From assembly GCF_001983165.1 (NCBI RefSeq), contig NZ_MNPU01000003.1, positions 1 to 64,000 on the forward strand: DNA of 64,000 nucleotides, given 5' to 3'. Shown here in pieces: positions 19,256-28,891 of the stretch (the stretch's first letter is position 1; each line of letters opens with the position of its first letter). This stretch comes from Pseudomonas gessardii (GTDB lineage Bacteria; Pseudomonadota; Gammaproteobacteria; Pseudomonadales; Pseudomonadaceae). The position numbers and the translations under genes are program-made. The notes under the pieces are model-generated. The model saw nothing but the letters and a program-made list of their open reading frames with translations, was not told the origin of the DNA and searched no databases.

Positions 19256-19900
19256 GTGAAACCATTCAAGCAGTTTTGTGCAGTAGCGGCGCCGCTTGAT
19301 CGAATCAATGTGGACACGGACGCCATTTTGCCGAAGCAATTCATGAAATTGATCAGCAAATATGGCTATGGCGATTACCTGTTCGATAACTGGCGTTATC
19401 TAGACCAAGGCCAACCTGGGGACGACTGCTCGGTACGACCGCTCAACGAGCAGTTCATGCTCAACCAGCCCCGGTTCAAGTCAGCGCAAATCCTGCTGTG
19501 CCGAGATAATTTCGGTTGTGGTTCGAGCCGCGAGCACGCGCCGTGGGCCTTGCGTGATTTCGGGTTCAAAGCGCTGCTCAGCACCAGTTTCGCAGATATT
19601 TTTTATGGCAACTGCCTTAAGAACGGCGTGCTGCCCATCGTGTTGACCAAGGATGAAATGGATCACCTGTTCTCACTCGCGGCCCGTGATGCTGCGTTGC
19701 AACTTGAGATCAATCTAGCGGACCAAACCGTTTCCCAGCCTGAGGGCGTGATCTACCGTTTCGAGATCGATGCATTCCGCAAAAAATGCGTGATGTTGGG
19801 GCTCGATGAAATCAGCCTGACGCTCGCTCAAGCCGACGACGTGCGCTTATACGAAAGCAAGCGACGCGCCACCGAGCCTTGGCTGTTTCCAGAGAGCTGA
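19256..19900 (+). CDS. LeuD-like dehydratase small subunit, probable maleate hydratase
   Basis: 214 residues, the swivel-domain partner of the preceding large subunit. The conserved NFGCGSSREHAPWAL segment binds the substrate carboxylate, and the N-terminal DTDAILPKQFMK motif is typical of LeuD. GTG start at 19256 with AAGGAG upstream; it follows the large subunit stop by six bases, so the two are translationally linked. Together they would hydrate maleate released by maleylpyruvate hydrolysis. The gene ends 14 bases before the converging IclR gene. Confidence 0.8.
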   Translation: MKPFKQFCAVAAPLDRINVDTDAILPKQFMKLISKYGYGDYLFDNWRYLDQGQPGDDCSVRPLNEQFMLNQPRFKSAQILLCRDNFGCGSSREHAPWALRDFGFKALLSTSFADIFYGNCLKNGVLPIVLTKDEMDHLFSLAARDAALQLEINLADQTVSQPEGVIYRFEIDAFRKKCVMLGLDEISLTLAQADDVRLYESKRRATEPWLFPES

Positions 19901-19914
19901 CGGCGTTGTGTATT

Positions 19915-20712
19915 TCATGATCCAGAAGACGCCAACACCGTCATTTTCTGCGTCATCTCGGCCCCGGCCTTCGCAACAATAGGCGCGAGCAGTGTTCTGA
20001 CTTCCGGGGAGGCATCGACGACGGGTATCACGATGCTGATGCTGCCGATCACCCGTTTATCGTCAAAAACGGCGGCTGAAATACCCGCAGCGCTATTGCC
20101 CAATTCGCCTGAAGTGATGACTACGGACTCGTTTCTCAGCGATCTCAGTGTCTGCTTGACTTGCGCCCAATTGGCCCCAAGGCCAAAGCGCTCGAATTCG
20201 CCCGTTACGCCTTCGTAGTAGGGTTTGACCTGGCGCAATGGCAGGTGCGCCAGGATGACCTTTGAGGCTGCGCCTTGGTAAAGGGGCCTTGGGAGGCCGC
20301 GCTCATAGCTGATGTCTTGCTTGAAACGGGTGGTGAACTCCTCATGCACGCACATGACGTGCTCTTGGAAGTACCGGCATAAAATCGCGATGCTGTCAGC
20401 GGGGGCCGCATTCAGCATGTCACCCATGACCAACCTTGCAGCCTGGATCATCGGATCACCCAACCGCATTTTTCTATCCAACGCGATGATTGCTGGGCCC
20501 AGCACGTAGCGCCCCGGGGTAAAGGCGCTGATGTATCCGGCACCCGACAGGGTTCGAAAGTAACGGTACGTATGGCTCGCCGATAGTCCTAACTCGATCG
20601 CCGCTTCGTCCACAGACCAATCAGATTTGCTGTCTCCACTGAACAATTCGAGCAGGCGCATCAAGCGATCCTGGGAGCTGCCTTTGGGATCTTCTGCGCC
20701 TGAGACTTGCAT
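19915..20712 (-). CDS. IclR-family transcriptional regulator (gentisate module)
   Basis: 265 residues from the ATG at 20712. The frame is open to 20835, but that extra segment overlaps the control region and does not look like an IclR N-terminus. The winged helix-turn-helix is near 10-75 (DRLMRLLELFSG...SASHTYRYFRTLSG), with the effector domain containing GLPRPLYQGAASKVIL. It is related to the other IclR protein in the window (same PRPL-GA-SK core) but clearly diverged. It is divergent from the transporter gene, with the 29-bp element between them. The repeat of that element before the hydratase operon suggests one regulator for both. Confidence 0.87.
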   Translation of the reverse strand: MQVSGAEDPKGSSQDRLMRLLELFSGDSKSDWSVDEAAIELGLSASHTYRYFRTLSGAGYISAFTPGRYVLGPAIIALDRKMRLGDPMIQAARLVMGDMLNAAPADSIAILCRYFQEHVMCVHEEFTTRFKQDISYERGLPRPLYQGAASKVILAHLPLRQVKPYYEGVTGEFERFGLGANWAQVKQTLRSLRNESVVITSGELGNSAAGISAAVFDDKRVIGSISIVIPVVDASPEVRTLLAPIVAKAGAEMTQKMTVLASSGS

Positions 20713-20820
20713 GGCTGACGCGCCGGTTACCTGCTGCTTTATCAACCCTGCCCCCTTAGAAAGGTGTGCTTGACGGAGCCCGCATGTTACCGCCAAGCTC
20801 GACCACGAGGTGAGTAAAAA

Positions 20821-20849
20821 CAAAAATAGCGCCATAAGATAAAAGCGTT
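20821..20849. promoter_or_regulatory. 29-bp operator-like element, copy 2 (putative IclR site)
   Basis: CAAAAATAGCGC, five variable bases, then GATAAAAGCG, 25 of 29 bases identical to 17731-17759. It lies between the divergent IclR (20712, minus) and transporter (20926, plus) genes, so it could serve autoregulation and activation of the catabolic operon. Confidence 0.65.
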
Positions 20850-20925
20850 GACACTTTTTGGAAAAAACATAATTATCGTATTACAACAAATAATACAAAA
20901 CACCTTAAGGTGTGAGGGTTCCATC

Positions 20926-22314
20926 ATGAGCCAGCTAGCGCAGCCATCGTCCCCCGTCCTCGACATCGCCCCTATTCTCGATCACGGAGAGTGGACGTCC
21001 TATCAAAAGCGAATTCTCTTCTTGGTCGCCCTCGTCATGGTGTTCGATGGCGTGGACGCGCAGGTGCTTAGCCTGTCGCTGTCCTCCATTTCAGCCGAAT
21101 GGGGTATCAGCCGCGCAGCCTTTGCACCGGTGCTTGGATTCAGTTTCGTGGCCATGGCACTGGGGACGGCCCTCGGGGGCCTGTTGGGCGACCGCATCGG
21201 CAGAAAATGGACCCTCATCGCGTCCAGCGTAACGTTTGGCCTGATGACGTTATTGGGCGCGCTCGCCGATGACATCGTCTTTCTGGGCGTCTGCCGAGTG
21301 ATTGCATCGTTGGGCATGGGAGCAGCCATGCCTAACGTCACGGCAATGCTGGCTGAGTACACACCTTTGCGCCGGCGCAGCCTTGCCCTCGCCATCGGGA
21401 TGAGCGCGTTGCCTTTTGGCGGTATTGTCGTTGGCCTGTTAGGGGCGCAAATTCTTCCTGCCCTTGGCTGGCGCAGTTTTTTCGTGATTGCGGGGTGTGC
21501 GCCGTTGATCGTCGCGCTGACGCTGATCATTGGCGTCCCAGAGTCGCTGAGATTTCTGGTGGCGCGCGGCATCAAGCCGGCAGCGTGCCTGAACATCATT
21601 CGCCACCTGGGGCATGCGGTGTCATTGACCACCACGTTGGAGGACAGCGGCGAAGCGGCTGCAGTCAAGAAGGCTTCGGTGCGAACGTTAATGGCCAGCG
21701 AATATGCCGGCGACACACGGGTTCTGGCGGTCGCTTTCTTTACCGTGATTCTGTCTAGCTACCTCATGTTTACCTGGTCCCCCTCCCTGTTCGTCGAGGC
21801 CGGTTACAGCGTCAGTATGTCCAGCGCAAGTATGGCGTTGTTCAGCCTCGGTGGCCTGATTGGAGGGGTGGGCGGCGGCTGGCTGTTCAGTCGCTTCGGT
21901 TCGCGCAAAACCATGCTCTGCATGGCGGCGGGGGCGTTGGCCTGCTGCGCTGCGCTGATGGTAACGCCGTTGCAACCTGCTGCGAATTCGCTCCCTATCA
22001 TCACCGTTAGCCTGCTGCTGCTCGGCCTCTGCGTACCGGGCACACAAGCAATCCTATTCGTGCTGGCGGCGCAGATATTCCCTACCTCAATGCGTGCAAG
22101 TGGCGTCGGTTTGCCCGCAGCTTTCGGACGGCTGGGCGCGGTGCTGAGCGCTTTCATCGGCCCCTGGATTCTTGCCAGCACAGGCACTCGGTTCTTCGGT
22201 TTTATAGCAGCCATGATGTTGATTCTTTTTGTCGCGCTGACCCTCGTCCGTCGCCACATCGCACGGACCGCAAACCAAGACCGTAGCGATGCACGGCTGA
22301 ACGAAGTTCGATAG
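20926..22314 (+). CDS. MFS transporter, aromatic acid:H+ symporter type
   Basis: 462 residues from the ATG at 20926 with GAGGG upstream. Twelve predicted membrane segments; FDGVDAQVLSLSL in segment 1 and DRIGRKW in the 2-3 loop place it in the AAHS (PcaK/BenK-like) family. It should import the pathway substrate, probably 3-hydroxybenzoate or gentisate, across the inner membrane. It is the first gene of a plus-strand operon with gentisate dioxygenase, FAH-fold hydrolase and flavin hydroxylase, and is preceded by the putative IclR site. It parallels the transporter at 7965 in the extradiol operon. Confidence 0.87.
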   Translation: MSQLAQPSSPVLDIAPILDHGEWTSYQKRILFLVALVMVFDGVDAQVLSLSLSSISAEWGISRAAFAPVLGFSFVAMALGTALGGLLGDRIGRKWTLIASSVTFGLMTLLGALADDIVFLGVCRVIASLGMGAAMPNVTAMLAEYTPLRRRSLALAIGMSALPFGGIVVGLLGAQILPALGWRSFFVIAGCAPLIVALTLIIGVPESLRFLVARGIKPAACLNIIRHLGHAVSLTTTLEDSGEAAAVKKASVRTLMASEYAGDTRVLAVAFFTVILSSYLMFTWSPSLFVEAGYSVSMSSASMALFSLGGLIGGVGGGWLFSRFGSRKTMLCMAAGALACCAALMVTPLQPAANSLPIITVSLLLLGLCVPGTQAILFVLAAQIFPTSMRASGVGLPAAFGRLGAVLSAFIGPWILASTGTRFFGFIAAMMLILFVALTLVRRHIARTANQDRSDARLNEVR

Positions 22315-22332
22315 ATAGGTAAGGAGATATTT

Positions 22333-23379
22333 GTGAGTAACAATGCCTTTAGAGATCACATTGCCCATGACAACATGACGCCCCTCTGGGAGGTATTGCG
22401 CGGGCTTACCCCGCGCGAGCCCAAGCAGACGGCGGACCCCGTAATCTGGCGCGCCGAAACCATTCGCCAAAATATGAAAATGGCCTGTGAGGTCATCTCC
22501 GCCGAAGATGCGGAGCGCCGTGTGCTTGTCCTAGAAAACCCTAAGTTTCGGGGCAAGTCGCAGATAACGTCATCCCTCTATGCGGGTATTCAAATGATCC
22601 TGCCCGGGGAGGTCGCCCCCAGTCATCGCCATACGGCGTCTGCGCTAAGACTGATTTTAAGTGGCCAGGGTGGGTTCACTACGGTGCATGGCGAAAAGGT
22701 ACTAATGAACCCGGGTGACTTTGTCATCACGCCCACGAACGTTTTTCATGACCATGGTGCGCAGGGCACGGAACCTGTGATGTGGCTGGACGGCCTGGAT
22801 GTGCCTGTTGTGCAAATGCTCAACGCCGGTTTCTCTGCTGATGACCCGAATCTACGTCAGGCCCTGACACGCCCGACAGGCGACTCCAATGCGCGATTCG
22901 CCGCTGGCCTGAGACCTGTAGGCGACACCCACGGCGGCCCCGTCAGCCCACTTTTTCACTACCCCTATTCGCGCACGCGTGCAGCGCTTGAACAGTTGTC
23001 GCTCGTCGATGAGTGGGACGCGTGCAACGGTTTCAAACTGATGTTTACCAACCCAACGAATGGGCTGTCCCCGATTCGCTCGATGGGTGCCTTTATGCAG
23101 ATGTTCCCAGCAGGGTTCAAGGGCACGAGCTTTCGTGAAACCGACGGAGCTGTTTGCTGCGTGGTTGAAGGCAGCCTGCGCGTTCAGGTCGGTGACCAAA
23201 CGTGGACAGCCTGCAAGGACGACGTATTTGTTGTTCCGGGTTGGGCATGGCGTTGTTTTGAGGCGGACGAGCAATGCGTACTGTTCAGCTTTTCCGATCG
23301 ACCGTTGCAAGAACACCTCGGTTTTTGGCGCAGCGAAATCAATCCGAGCGCAACTACTACACCAGGAGAAAAACCATGA
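22333..23379 (+). CDS. Gentisate 1,2-dioxygenase
   Basis: 348 residues, bicupin. Fe(II) ligands in the first cupin are H98 and H100 (APSHRHTASALR) and a third histidine at H139 or H141 (FHDHG); PGDFVITPTNVFHDHG is highly typical. The second cupin (CCVVEGSLRVQVGDQTW...) lacks the full ligand set, as usual. It cleaves gentisate between the carboxyl and the adjacent hydroxyl carbon to give maleylpyruvate. GTG start with AAGGAG upstream, 18 bases after the transporter. Its stop overlaps the next ATG (ATGA). The call is strong because its operon supplies both the hydroxylase before it and the hydrolase after it. Confidence 0.9.
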   Translation: MSNNAFRDHIAHDNMTPLWEVLRGLTPREPKQTADPVIWRAETIRQNMKMACEVISAEDAERRVLVLENPKFRGKSQITSSLYAGIQMILPGEVAPSHRHTASALRLILSGQGGFTTVHGEKVLMNPGDFVITPTNVFHDHGAQGTEPVMWLDGLDVPVVQMLNAGFSADDPNLRQALTRPTGDSNARFAAGLRPVGDTHGGPVSPLFHYPYSRTRAALEQLSLVDEWDACNGFKLMFTNPTNGLSPIRSMGAFMQMFPAGFKGTSFRETDGAVCCVVEGSLRVQVGDQTWTACKDDVFVVPGWAWRCFEADEQCVLFSFSDRPLQEHLGFWRSEINPSATTTPGEKP

Positions 23380-24233
23380 AAATTTGTCTGTTTAACGATA
23401 ACCGTTTGGGCCTGATTGAGGGCGACATTGTCTATGACGTTTCCCAAGCACTGCGTATTTTGTCACCTGCCCGTTATCCGTTTCCGCGCCATGACCTGCT
23501 GATCGCTAACCTGGCCGAGCTACGCCCCGAAATCTCGCTTGCCAAGGGAAGCGCAGCGGTCTTCAAGTTAAGCGATGTCGAGCTGCTTAGCCCCGTCGGT
23601 AACCCAGGCAAAATTGTGGCTGCGCCTGTCAACTATCAAGCTCACCTTGATGAAGCCATCGCAGACACGGAGACGTTTACACGTGCCAATGTCCGAAAAA
23701 TCCAGGAGACGGGCCTCTTCCTGAAAGCTACCAGCTCGCTGATCGGTGTCAGTAAACCGATTGTGATTAATCTTCCAGAGCGCCGTACCGATCACGAAAT
23801 CGAGCTAGTCGCTGTTATTGGCAAGCGTGCCAAGGATGTGAAGGCGAAAGACGCACTGGCCTATGTTGCCGGATACAGCATTGGCCTGGACATCACGATC
23901 CGCGGGCCTGAAGAGCGAAGCTTGCGCAAATCGTTGGACACTTACTCGGTGTTGGGGCCATGGCTTGTCACGGCTGATGAGCTCAGCGACCCACAGGGCT
24001 TGGAGTTGCTGCTGGAGGTTAATGGTGAGAAACGCCAGCACGCCAATACTCGGGATTTGATCATGAACGTGGCAGAGCTGATCGAATTCGCCTCGACCTA
24101 TTACACACTTGAGCCGGGTGATTTGTTGTACACCGGAACGCCCGAAGGTGTGGGTCCCATTGTTCACGGTGATCAGATCAAAGCACGAATTGAAGGGATT
24201 GGTGAAATTGTTGTCGAGGTCGTGTCGTCATGA
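23376..24233 (+). CDS. FAH-family acylpyruvate hydrolase, probable maleylpyruvate hydrolase
   Basis: 285 residues from the ATG at 23376, which overlaps the stop of the dioxygenase gene and has AGGAG upstream. The FAH-fold metal signature is DHEIELVAVIGKRA, and the C-terminal EPGDLLYTGTPEGVGP block is complete. It would hydrolyse maleylpyruvate to maleate and pyruvate. No glutathione-dependent maleylpyruvate isomerase is visible in the window and a maleate hydratase-like pair is, so direct hydrolysis is preferred over the fumarylpyruvate route. Its stop overlaps the start of the hydroxylase gene. Confidence 0.83.
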   Translation: MKICLFNDNRLGLIEGDIVYDVSQALRILSPARYPFPRHDLLIANLAELRPEISLAKGSAAVFKLSDVELLSPVGNPGKIVAAPVNYQAHLDEAIADTETFTRANVRKIQETGLFLKATSSLIGVSKPIVINLPERRTDHEIELVAVIGKRAKDVKAKDALAYVAGYSIGLDITIRGPEERSLRKSLDTYSVLGPWLVTADELSDPQGLELLLEVNGEKRQHANTRDLIMNVAELIEFASTYYTLEPGDLLYTGTPEGVGPIVHGDQIKARIEGIGEIVVEVVSS

Positions 24234-25405
24234 GCCTACAAGATCCAATTGTAATCATTGGGGGGGGCATTGGCGGTCTGGCAGCAGCGCTGGCACTCTC
24301 ACATAAGGGCTTCAAAACGCTCTTAATCGAACAGGCCGAAGAGTTTCGCGAAGTCGGTGCGGGGATCCAGGTGGGTCCTAACGGTTTTCGCGTGTTGGAG
24401 ACGCTCGGCGTTGCTGATCAGGTACGCGAACTTACCGTGTTACCCGATGATTTGATCTTCATGGACAGTGTCAGCGCTGAGGTGGTTACCACCATCCCGA
24501 CAGGCGCAGCGTTTCGGGAACGTTTCAAGTATCCCTACGCCTTGGTGCATCGTGCGGACCTGCATTCGGTTCTTCTGGCCGCGTGTCGCGAGTCCGCTGA
24601 TGTCGACTTCAGGATCGCCACAAAAGTGGTGGGCTACGAAGATGATGGCCTGTCCGTGTGCGTGACCACTGACCAAGGTGAAACCATTCGGGGTTGCGCA
24701 CTGATTGGCGCAGATGGATTGTGGTCGAAAGTCAGAGAGAAAATTGTCGGTGACGGTGCGCCTGTGGTCTCCGGGCACATTGCGTACCGGGCGGTGTTGC
24801 CCATTGAGGACGTGCCGCTTGAGTTTCGACGCAACTCGATGATTCTTTGGGGGGGGCCAAAGTCCCACCTGGTCCAGTACCCGCTTCGAGGTGGAAAACT
24901 ATTCAACCTGGTCGCAGTCTTCCACAGCGACCGCTATGTAGAGGGCTGGAACACCGAGGGAGACCCTGAAGAATTACGCCGTCGGTTTGCCGGCACGTGT
25001 GACACCGTACAAACGCTCCTGTCCAAAATTGAAAGCTGGCGGATGTGGGTATTGTGCGATCGTGAACCCGTGAAAAACTGGAGTGAGGGACGTACCACGC
25101 TTCTGGGCGATGCCGCGCACCCCATGTTGCAATACCTTGCACAAGGGGCGTGTATGGCGATGGAAGATGGCGTCGTACTCGCACAGGAAATCGAAAAGTG
25201 TCAGGGTGATTTTGAGTCAGCTTTTAAGGCATATCAGGCTCGCCGATACCTTCGCACTGGCCGTTGCCAGGTGATGGCACGTGTTCATGGAGAGTTCTAC
25301 CATGCCGAAGGAGTGGCAGCCGAACTGCGTAACGGTATGCTCGCCGCACGCACCCCTGAACAAGCATATGCCGGTCTCACCTGGTTATATGACGCGATAA
25401 TTTAG
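24230..25405 (+). CDS. 3-Hydroxybenzoate 6-hydroxylase (FAD monooxygenase)
   Basis: 391 residues. The FAD motif GGGIGG is at about 11-16, followed by REVGAGIQVGPNG. The mid-region motif VQYPLRGGKLFNLVAVF and the C-terminal DREPVKNW plus LLGDAAHPMLQYLAQGA closely resemble 3-hydroxybenzoate 6-hydroxylases. These convert 3-hydroxybenzoate to gentisate with NADH and O2, adding the hydroxyl para to the existing one. Salicylate 5-hydroxylation normally uses a Rieske enzyme, which argues for 3-hydroxybenzoate here. The ATG overlaps the preceding stop, so the product is translationally coupled to the hydrolase. Confidence 0.88.
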   Translation: MSLQDPIVIIGGGIGGLAAALALSHKGFKTLLIEQAEEFREVGAGIQVGPNGFRVLETLGVADQVRELTVLPDDLIFMDSVSAEVVTTIPTGAAFRERFKYPYALVHRADLHSVLLAACRESADVDFRIATKVVGYEDDGLSVCVTTDQGETIRGCALIGADGLWSKVREKIVGDGAPVVSGHIAYRAVLPIEDVPLEFRRNSMILWGGPKSHLVQYPLRGGKLFNLVAVFHSDRYVEGWNTEGDPEELRRRFAGTCDTVQTLLSKIESWRMWVLCDREPVKNWSEGRTTLLGDAAHPMLQYLAQGACMAMEDGVVLAQEIEKCQGDFESAFKAYQARRYLRTGRCQVMARVHGEFYHAEGVAAELRNGMLAARTPEQAYAGLTWLYDAII

Positions 25406-25510
25406 AACTCCCAGTGACGGTCAATTATTCAACGTGCTCACGTTGCCGGGTTGATCGTCGCTTTCTGCTGTACGCAATGATCATTCTATAAAAATAAAAA
25501 GGGTGAAATC

Positions 25511-26773
25511 ATGTACTACAAAAATTGCGGCCCGCTCGTGTGGCCGGCGTTACTGTGTTTTTGTACGCCAGGCTTGGCATGGGCTGAGGAATCCGATTTT
25601 TTCAAAGATTCGACCGCTACACTTCAGGCCAGAAACTACTACTTTCAACGTAACTATTTAGATATTCGCGGGGCCGAGAAACCCAAGGCAGAAGAGTGGG
25701 CTCAAGGCTTCATTCTTAATTTCAAATCAGGTTATACCCCAGGCGCGGTCGGCTTTGGTATTGATGCGATTGCCACTCTGGGCCTCAAGCTTGATAGTGG
25801 CCCTGGACGGGTAGGGACGGGCTTGCTGCCTATTAAGGATAGCGGGGCTCCTGCCGACGATTACAGTCGCGTAGGGCCAACCTTAAAAGCCAGGTTTTCT
25901 AAAACCGAACTGAGGCTGGGTGAACTTCAACCAGACATTCCCGTCTTGCCCTTCAGCGATATTCGTTTGCTTCCACCTTCCTATCAGGGGGCCTCCTTTT
26001 CGAGCAGCGAACTTACTGGGCTGACCCTTCAAGGCGGGCGAATCAAATCGACTAGTCTACGAAATGAAGCCGGTGACGAAAAGTTGATCGCGATGTTGGG
26101 CTATATTCCGCAACGCACAGCGTCCAGTGATGCCTTCAATTATATGGGCGGTGACTATAGTTTTAATGAGTCACGTACCACTGTCAGTGGTTGGTACGCC
26201 CAACTGGAGGACATTTACCGACAGAGTTATGTTGGCATTAAGCATAAGCAGTTAGTAGGGCGTTGGTCGGTGACCGGTACGTTGGCACAGTATGATGCTG
26301 TGGAAGATGGTGATCATTTAATAGGGGCGGTCGATAATCGGGCTTTGTATGGCACCCTTGGGGTGGCAAGGTCCGGGCATGCTGTGACCGTAGGGTACCA
26401 AAGAATGTACGGTAACACCGCGTTCCCCCGGGTGTTCGCCAATATAGCGCCCTTGGCCAATGAACTACCTACTTATGACTTCTCATCACAAAACGAAGTG
26501 TCTTATCAGGTGCGTTACGACTATGACTTCGCTGCGGCGGGTGTACCGGGCCTCCTATTTTCGACTAGATACGTTGTGGGGAACAATGTTGAGACAGGGC
26601 GCGGCTATGAGGGTAAGGATAGCGAACGCGATATCGATATGTCTTATGTTTTCCAGAGCGGGCCTGTCAAGGGATTGGGTATCAGGCTTCGCGATGCCGT
26701 AGCGCGGTCTAATTACAGAACTGATATTGACGAGTATCGCGTCGTTCTCAGTTATACCTGGAAGCTGCTATAG
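25511..26773 (+). CDS. OprD-family outer-membrane porin
   Basis: 420 residues with a signal peptide of about 25 residues (cleavage after GLAWA). The mature part begins DFFKDSTATLQARNYYFQRN and ends with the aromatic strand YRVVLSYTWKLL, as in OprD/BenF/VanP porins. Alternating hydrophobic beta-strands run throughout. Such porins admit aromatic carboxylates. It follows the hydroxylase gene by 105 bp and is probably part of the gentisate regulon, giving outer-membrane uptake to complement the AAHS transporter. The terminal residue is Leu rather than Phe, a small departure from the usual C-terminal signal. Confidence 0.88.
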   Translation: MYYKNCGPLVWPALLCFCTPGLAWAEESDFFKDSTATLQARNYYFQRNYLDIRGAEKPKAEEWAQGFILNFKSGYTPGAVGFGIDAIATLGLKLDSGPGRVGTGLLPIKDSGAPADDYSRVGPTLKARFSKTELRLGELQPDIPVLPFSDIRLLPPSYQGASFSSSELTGLTLQGGRIKSTSLRNEAGDEKLIAMLGYIPQRTASSDAFNYMGGDYSFNESRTTVSGWYAQLEDIYRQSYVGIKHKQLVGRWSVTGTLAQYDAVEDGDHLIGAVDNRALYGTLGVARSGHAVTVGYQRMYGNTAFPRVFANIAPLANELPTYDFSSQNEVSYQVRYDYDFAAAGVPGLLFSTRYVVGNNVETGRGYEGKDSERDIDMSYVFQSGPVKGLGIRLRDAVARSNYRTDIDEYRVVLSYTWKLL

Positions 26774-27208
26774 CCTTGCGCTCTTACCAACCCTGCGCGC
26801 CAATGGCCAAATATGTCGTCCGTCAATTGATCTTAATCTGTTCATCTGCGTGCTGATCGTGGGCTATTGCTACCTCAGTCGCTCATAGCGTTGGCGCTGA
26901 TTGAAAACTGATCAGCCTTTACTGGGGCAGTTTTCGGTCAGCGGCAACACCATCGGAACAGCTCGCGTCCATGTGGTAGCGGGACACCATTGGTGCGTGG
27001 ATAGCCGGCACGCGCCGGCAAGTCTCTTGTTTCAATTACACATCGCTATACCAACCGGGCTAACCCGATTCAGGAGCGGAACCTCAACCTGGAACTAAGA
27101 CTATTGCGTCAAGGACAGCCGGCCACCCCCGTTGTCAGGGGGAGGCGTGGATTGAGACAGGGGGGCTGTGAGAGCGGGGATTGGAAGAAAGGGGCCAAAG
27201 GCCTGGCG
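26774..27208. other. 435-bp interval without a recognisable gene
   Basis: No convincing reading frame. A perfect GCCGGC(ACGC)GCCGGC hairpin at 27004-27019 is followed by a T-rich stretch. A second C5/G5 hairpin-like segment lies near 27125-27145. These could be remnants of terminators in this scarred stretch. Nothing else seen. Confidence 0.5.
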
Positions 27209-27640
27209 TTAGCCAGTCAACTCGAGAATACCCAACATGTAGGTGCGATCCACGACATGCTTGCGAGTACTCGCCTGGAATTTTCCAAAGAGGTTTTTCA
27301 AGTGCCATTTCACGGTTTCTCCAGCGACATTCAACGCCTGGGCAATCTGCTTGTTCGACAGGTTGCGAGCGAGCAGTTGCAAGACTGCTCGCTCCTTGGG
27401 TGTGAGCAGGCGGCTGGGTGAAGCAGAGCTTGGAGGGGGCTCCGGGCGCACAACCGGACCTGAGTGAAGCGAGGCCTGCATGGCCGGCCTGGTCGTTTCG
27501 CTTGCGATCTTTTGCAACCACTTGACCAGTGCGGGATGGGTGTTCTGAACAATGCGCTGCAGTCTATGTCACGCTCGTTGGCGTAGTAGTGGTGCAATTG
27601 GGGACACCAGGCAGCGTCGATTTTTTCGTTACGTGAAGGG
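27209..27640 (-). pseudogene. LuxR-family regulator fragment (C-terminal DNA-binding domain)
   Basis: The readable part is about 100 residues ending in a complete LuxR helix-turn-helix (LLTPKERAVLQLLARNLSNKQIAQALNVAGETVKWHLKNLFGKF). Upstream the frame breaks: a coherent stretch HPALVKWLQKIASE continues in frame to about 27555, then a TGA appears, and another frame carries IDAAWCPQLHHYYANERD up to the IS3 boundary. The gene thus lacks its N-terminal sensor/ATPase portion and carries a frameshift. A MalT-like parent is possible but not provable. The IS3 element abuts the broken side. Confidence 0.7.
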
Positions 27641-27674
27641 TGTAGTGGTCTAATTTCCCCGGACACCCCGATAG

Positions 27675-28001
<327 letters not shown>

Positions 28002-28009
28002 CGTACCGC

Positions 28010-28883
28010 TTGGTTCGCCAGCTGCAACAGAAGGCTTGTTCGGTGGCGTATGTGTGCCGTTTGTTGGGGGTTAGTCGATCCGGCTTCTACGAGGCCAACA
28101 AGCGCGCTGGGGCTCCTGCATCGATCTGCCCCGTTGCTCTGCAACTCAAGGCGTCGTTTGCTGAAAGTGGCGGCTGTTATGGCAGTCGCCCATTGCGTAA
28201 AGCGTTACGCGCAAAGGGTATGCAAGTAGGCATTTACAAGATTCGCCGCATGATGCGCGTCAACGGCCTGCGTTCGGCCTGGAAGCGTAAATTTGTGCAC
28301 ACCACCGACAGCAAACATGACCTGCCGATTGCTGAAAATGTATTGAACCGCCAATTTGAACCCGAGGCGGCGAACAAGGCCTGGGTAGCAGACATTACCT
28401 ACATCCGAACCCGCAGTGGCTGGTTGTATCTGGCTGTGGTGCTGGACTTGTTCTCACGCAAGGTAGTGGGCAGGTCAATGGCGCCGAACATGCCCGCTGA
28501 ACTGGTGTGCAGTGCAATGCAGCTGGCGGTTGCTCAACGTCAACCGCCACCCGGCTTGATCGCCCACTCGGATCGCGGCAGCCAGTACGCGAGTGCGAGC
28601 TACAGAGCGCTACTGGCAAGAAGTGACATGCAGCAAAGCATGAGCCGTAAAGGTAACTGCTGGGATACGCAGTGATGGAGCGCTTCTTTCTGAGCTTGAA
28701 AATGGAGCGGGTATGGCGACGTGATTACGCCAACCATGCCGAGGCGATACGCGACATCACTGAGTACATCGTTGGGTTTACAACAACGAACGGCTGCACT
28801 CGAAACTGGGATATCTGCCACCGACCGTTTACGAACGGGCGATGGCGTCAAAATCACCTATCGAGGTGTCCGGAATTAGTTGA
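28010..28883 (+). pseudogene. IS3-family transposase OrfB, two frameshifts
   Basis: The frame begins at a TTG at 28010 and contains the HTH_21 segment and integrase core: first Asp in WVADITYIRTRSG, second Asp in IAHSDRGSQY. At about 28665 the expected GNCWDNAVMERFF is broken to GNCWDTQ-stop by loss of one A, before the catalytic Glu. A second single T loss near 28780 breaks EYIVGFYNNERLH. With both restored the protein would end SPIEVSGIS at 28883. The DDE triad is therefore never completed in one product. Confidence 0.88.
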
Positions 28884-28891
28884 CCACTACA

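Noticed and set aside
17837..19900. Leucine biosynthesis genes leuC and leuD
   Set aside because: No leuB nearby, GTG starts in an IclR-linked aromatic locus, and gentisate pathway genes downstream; maleate hydration fits better.
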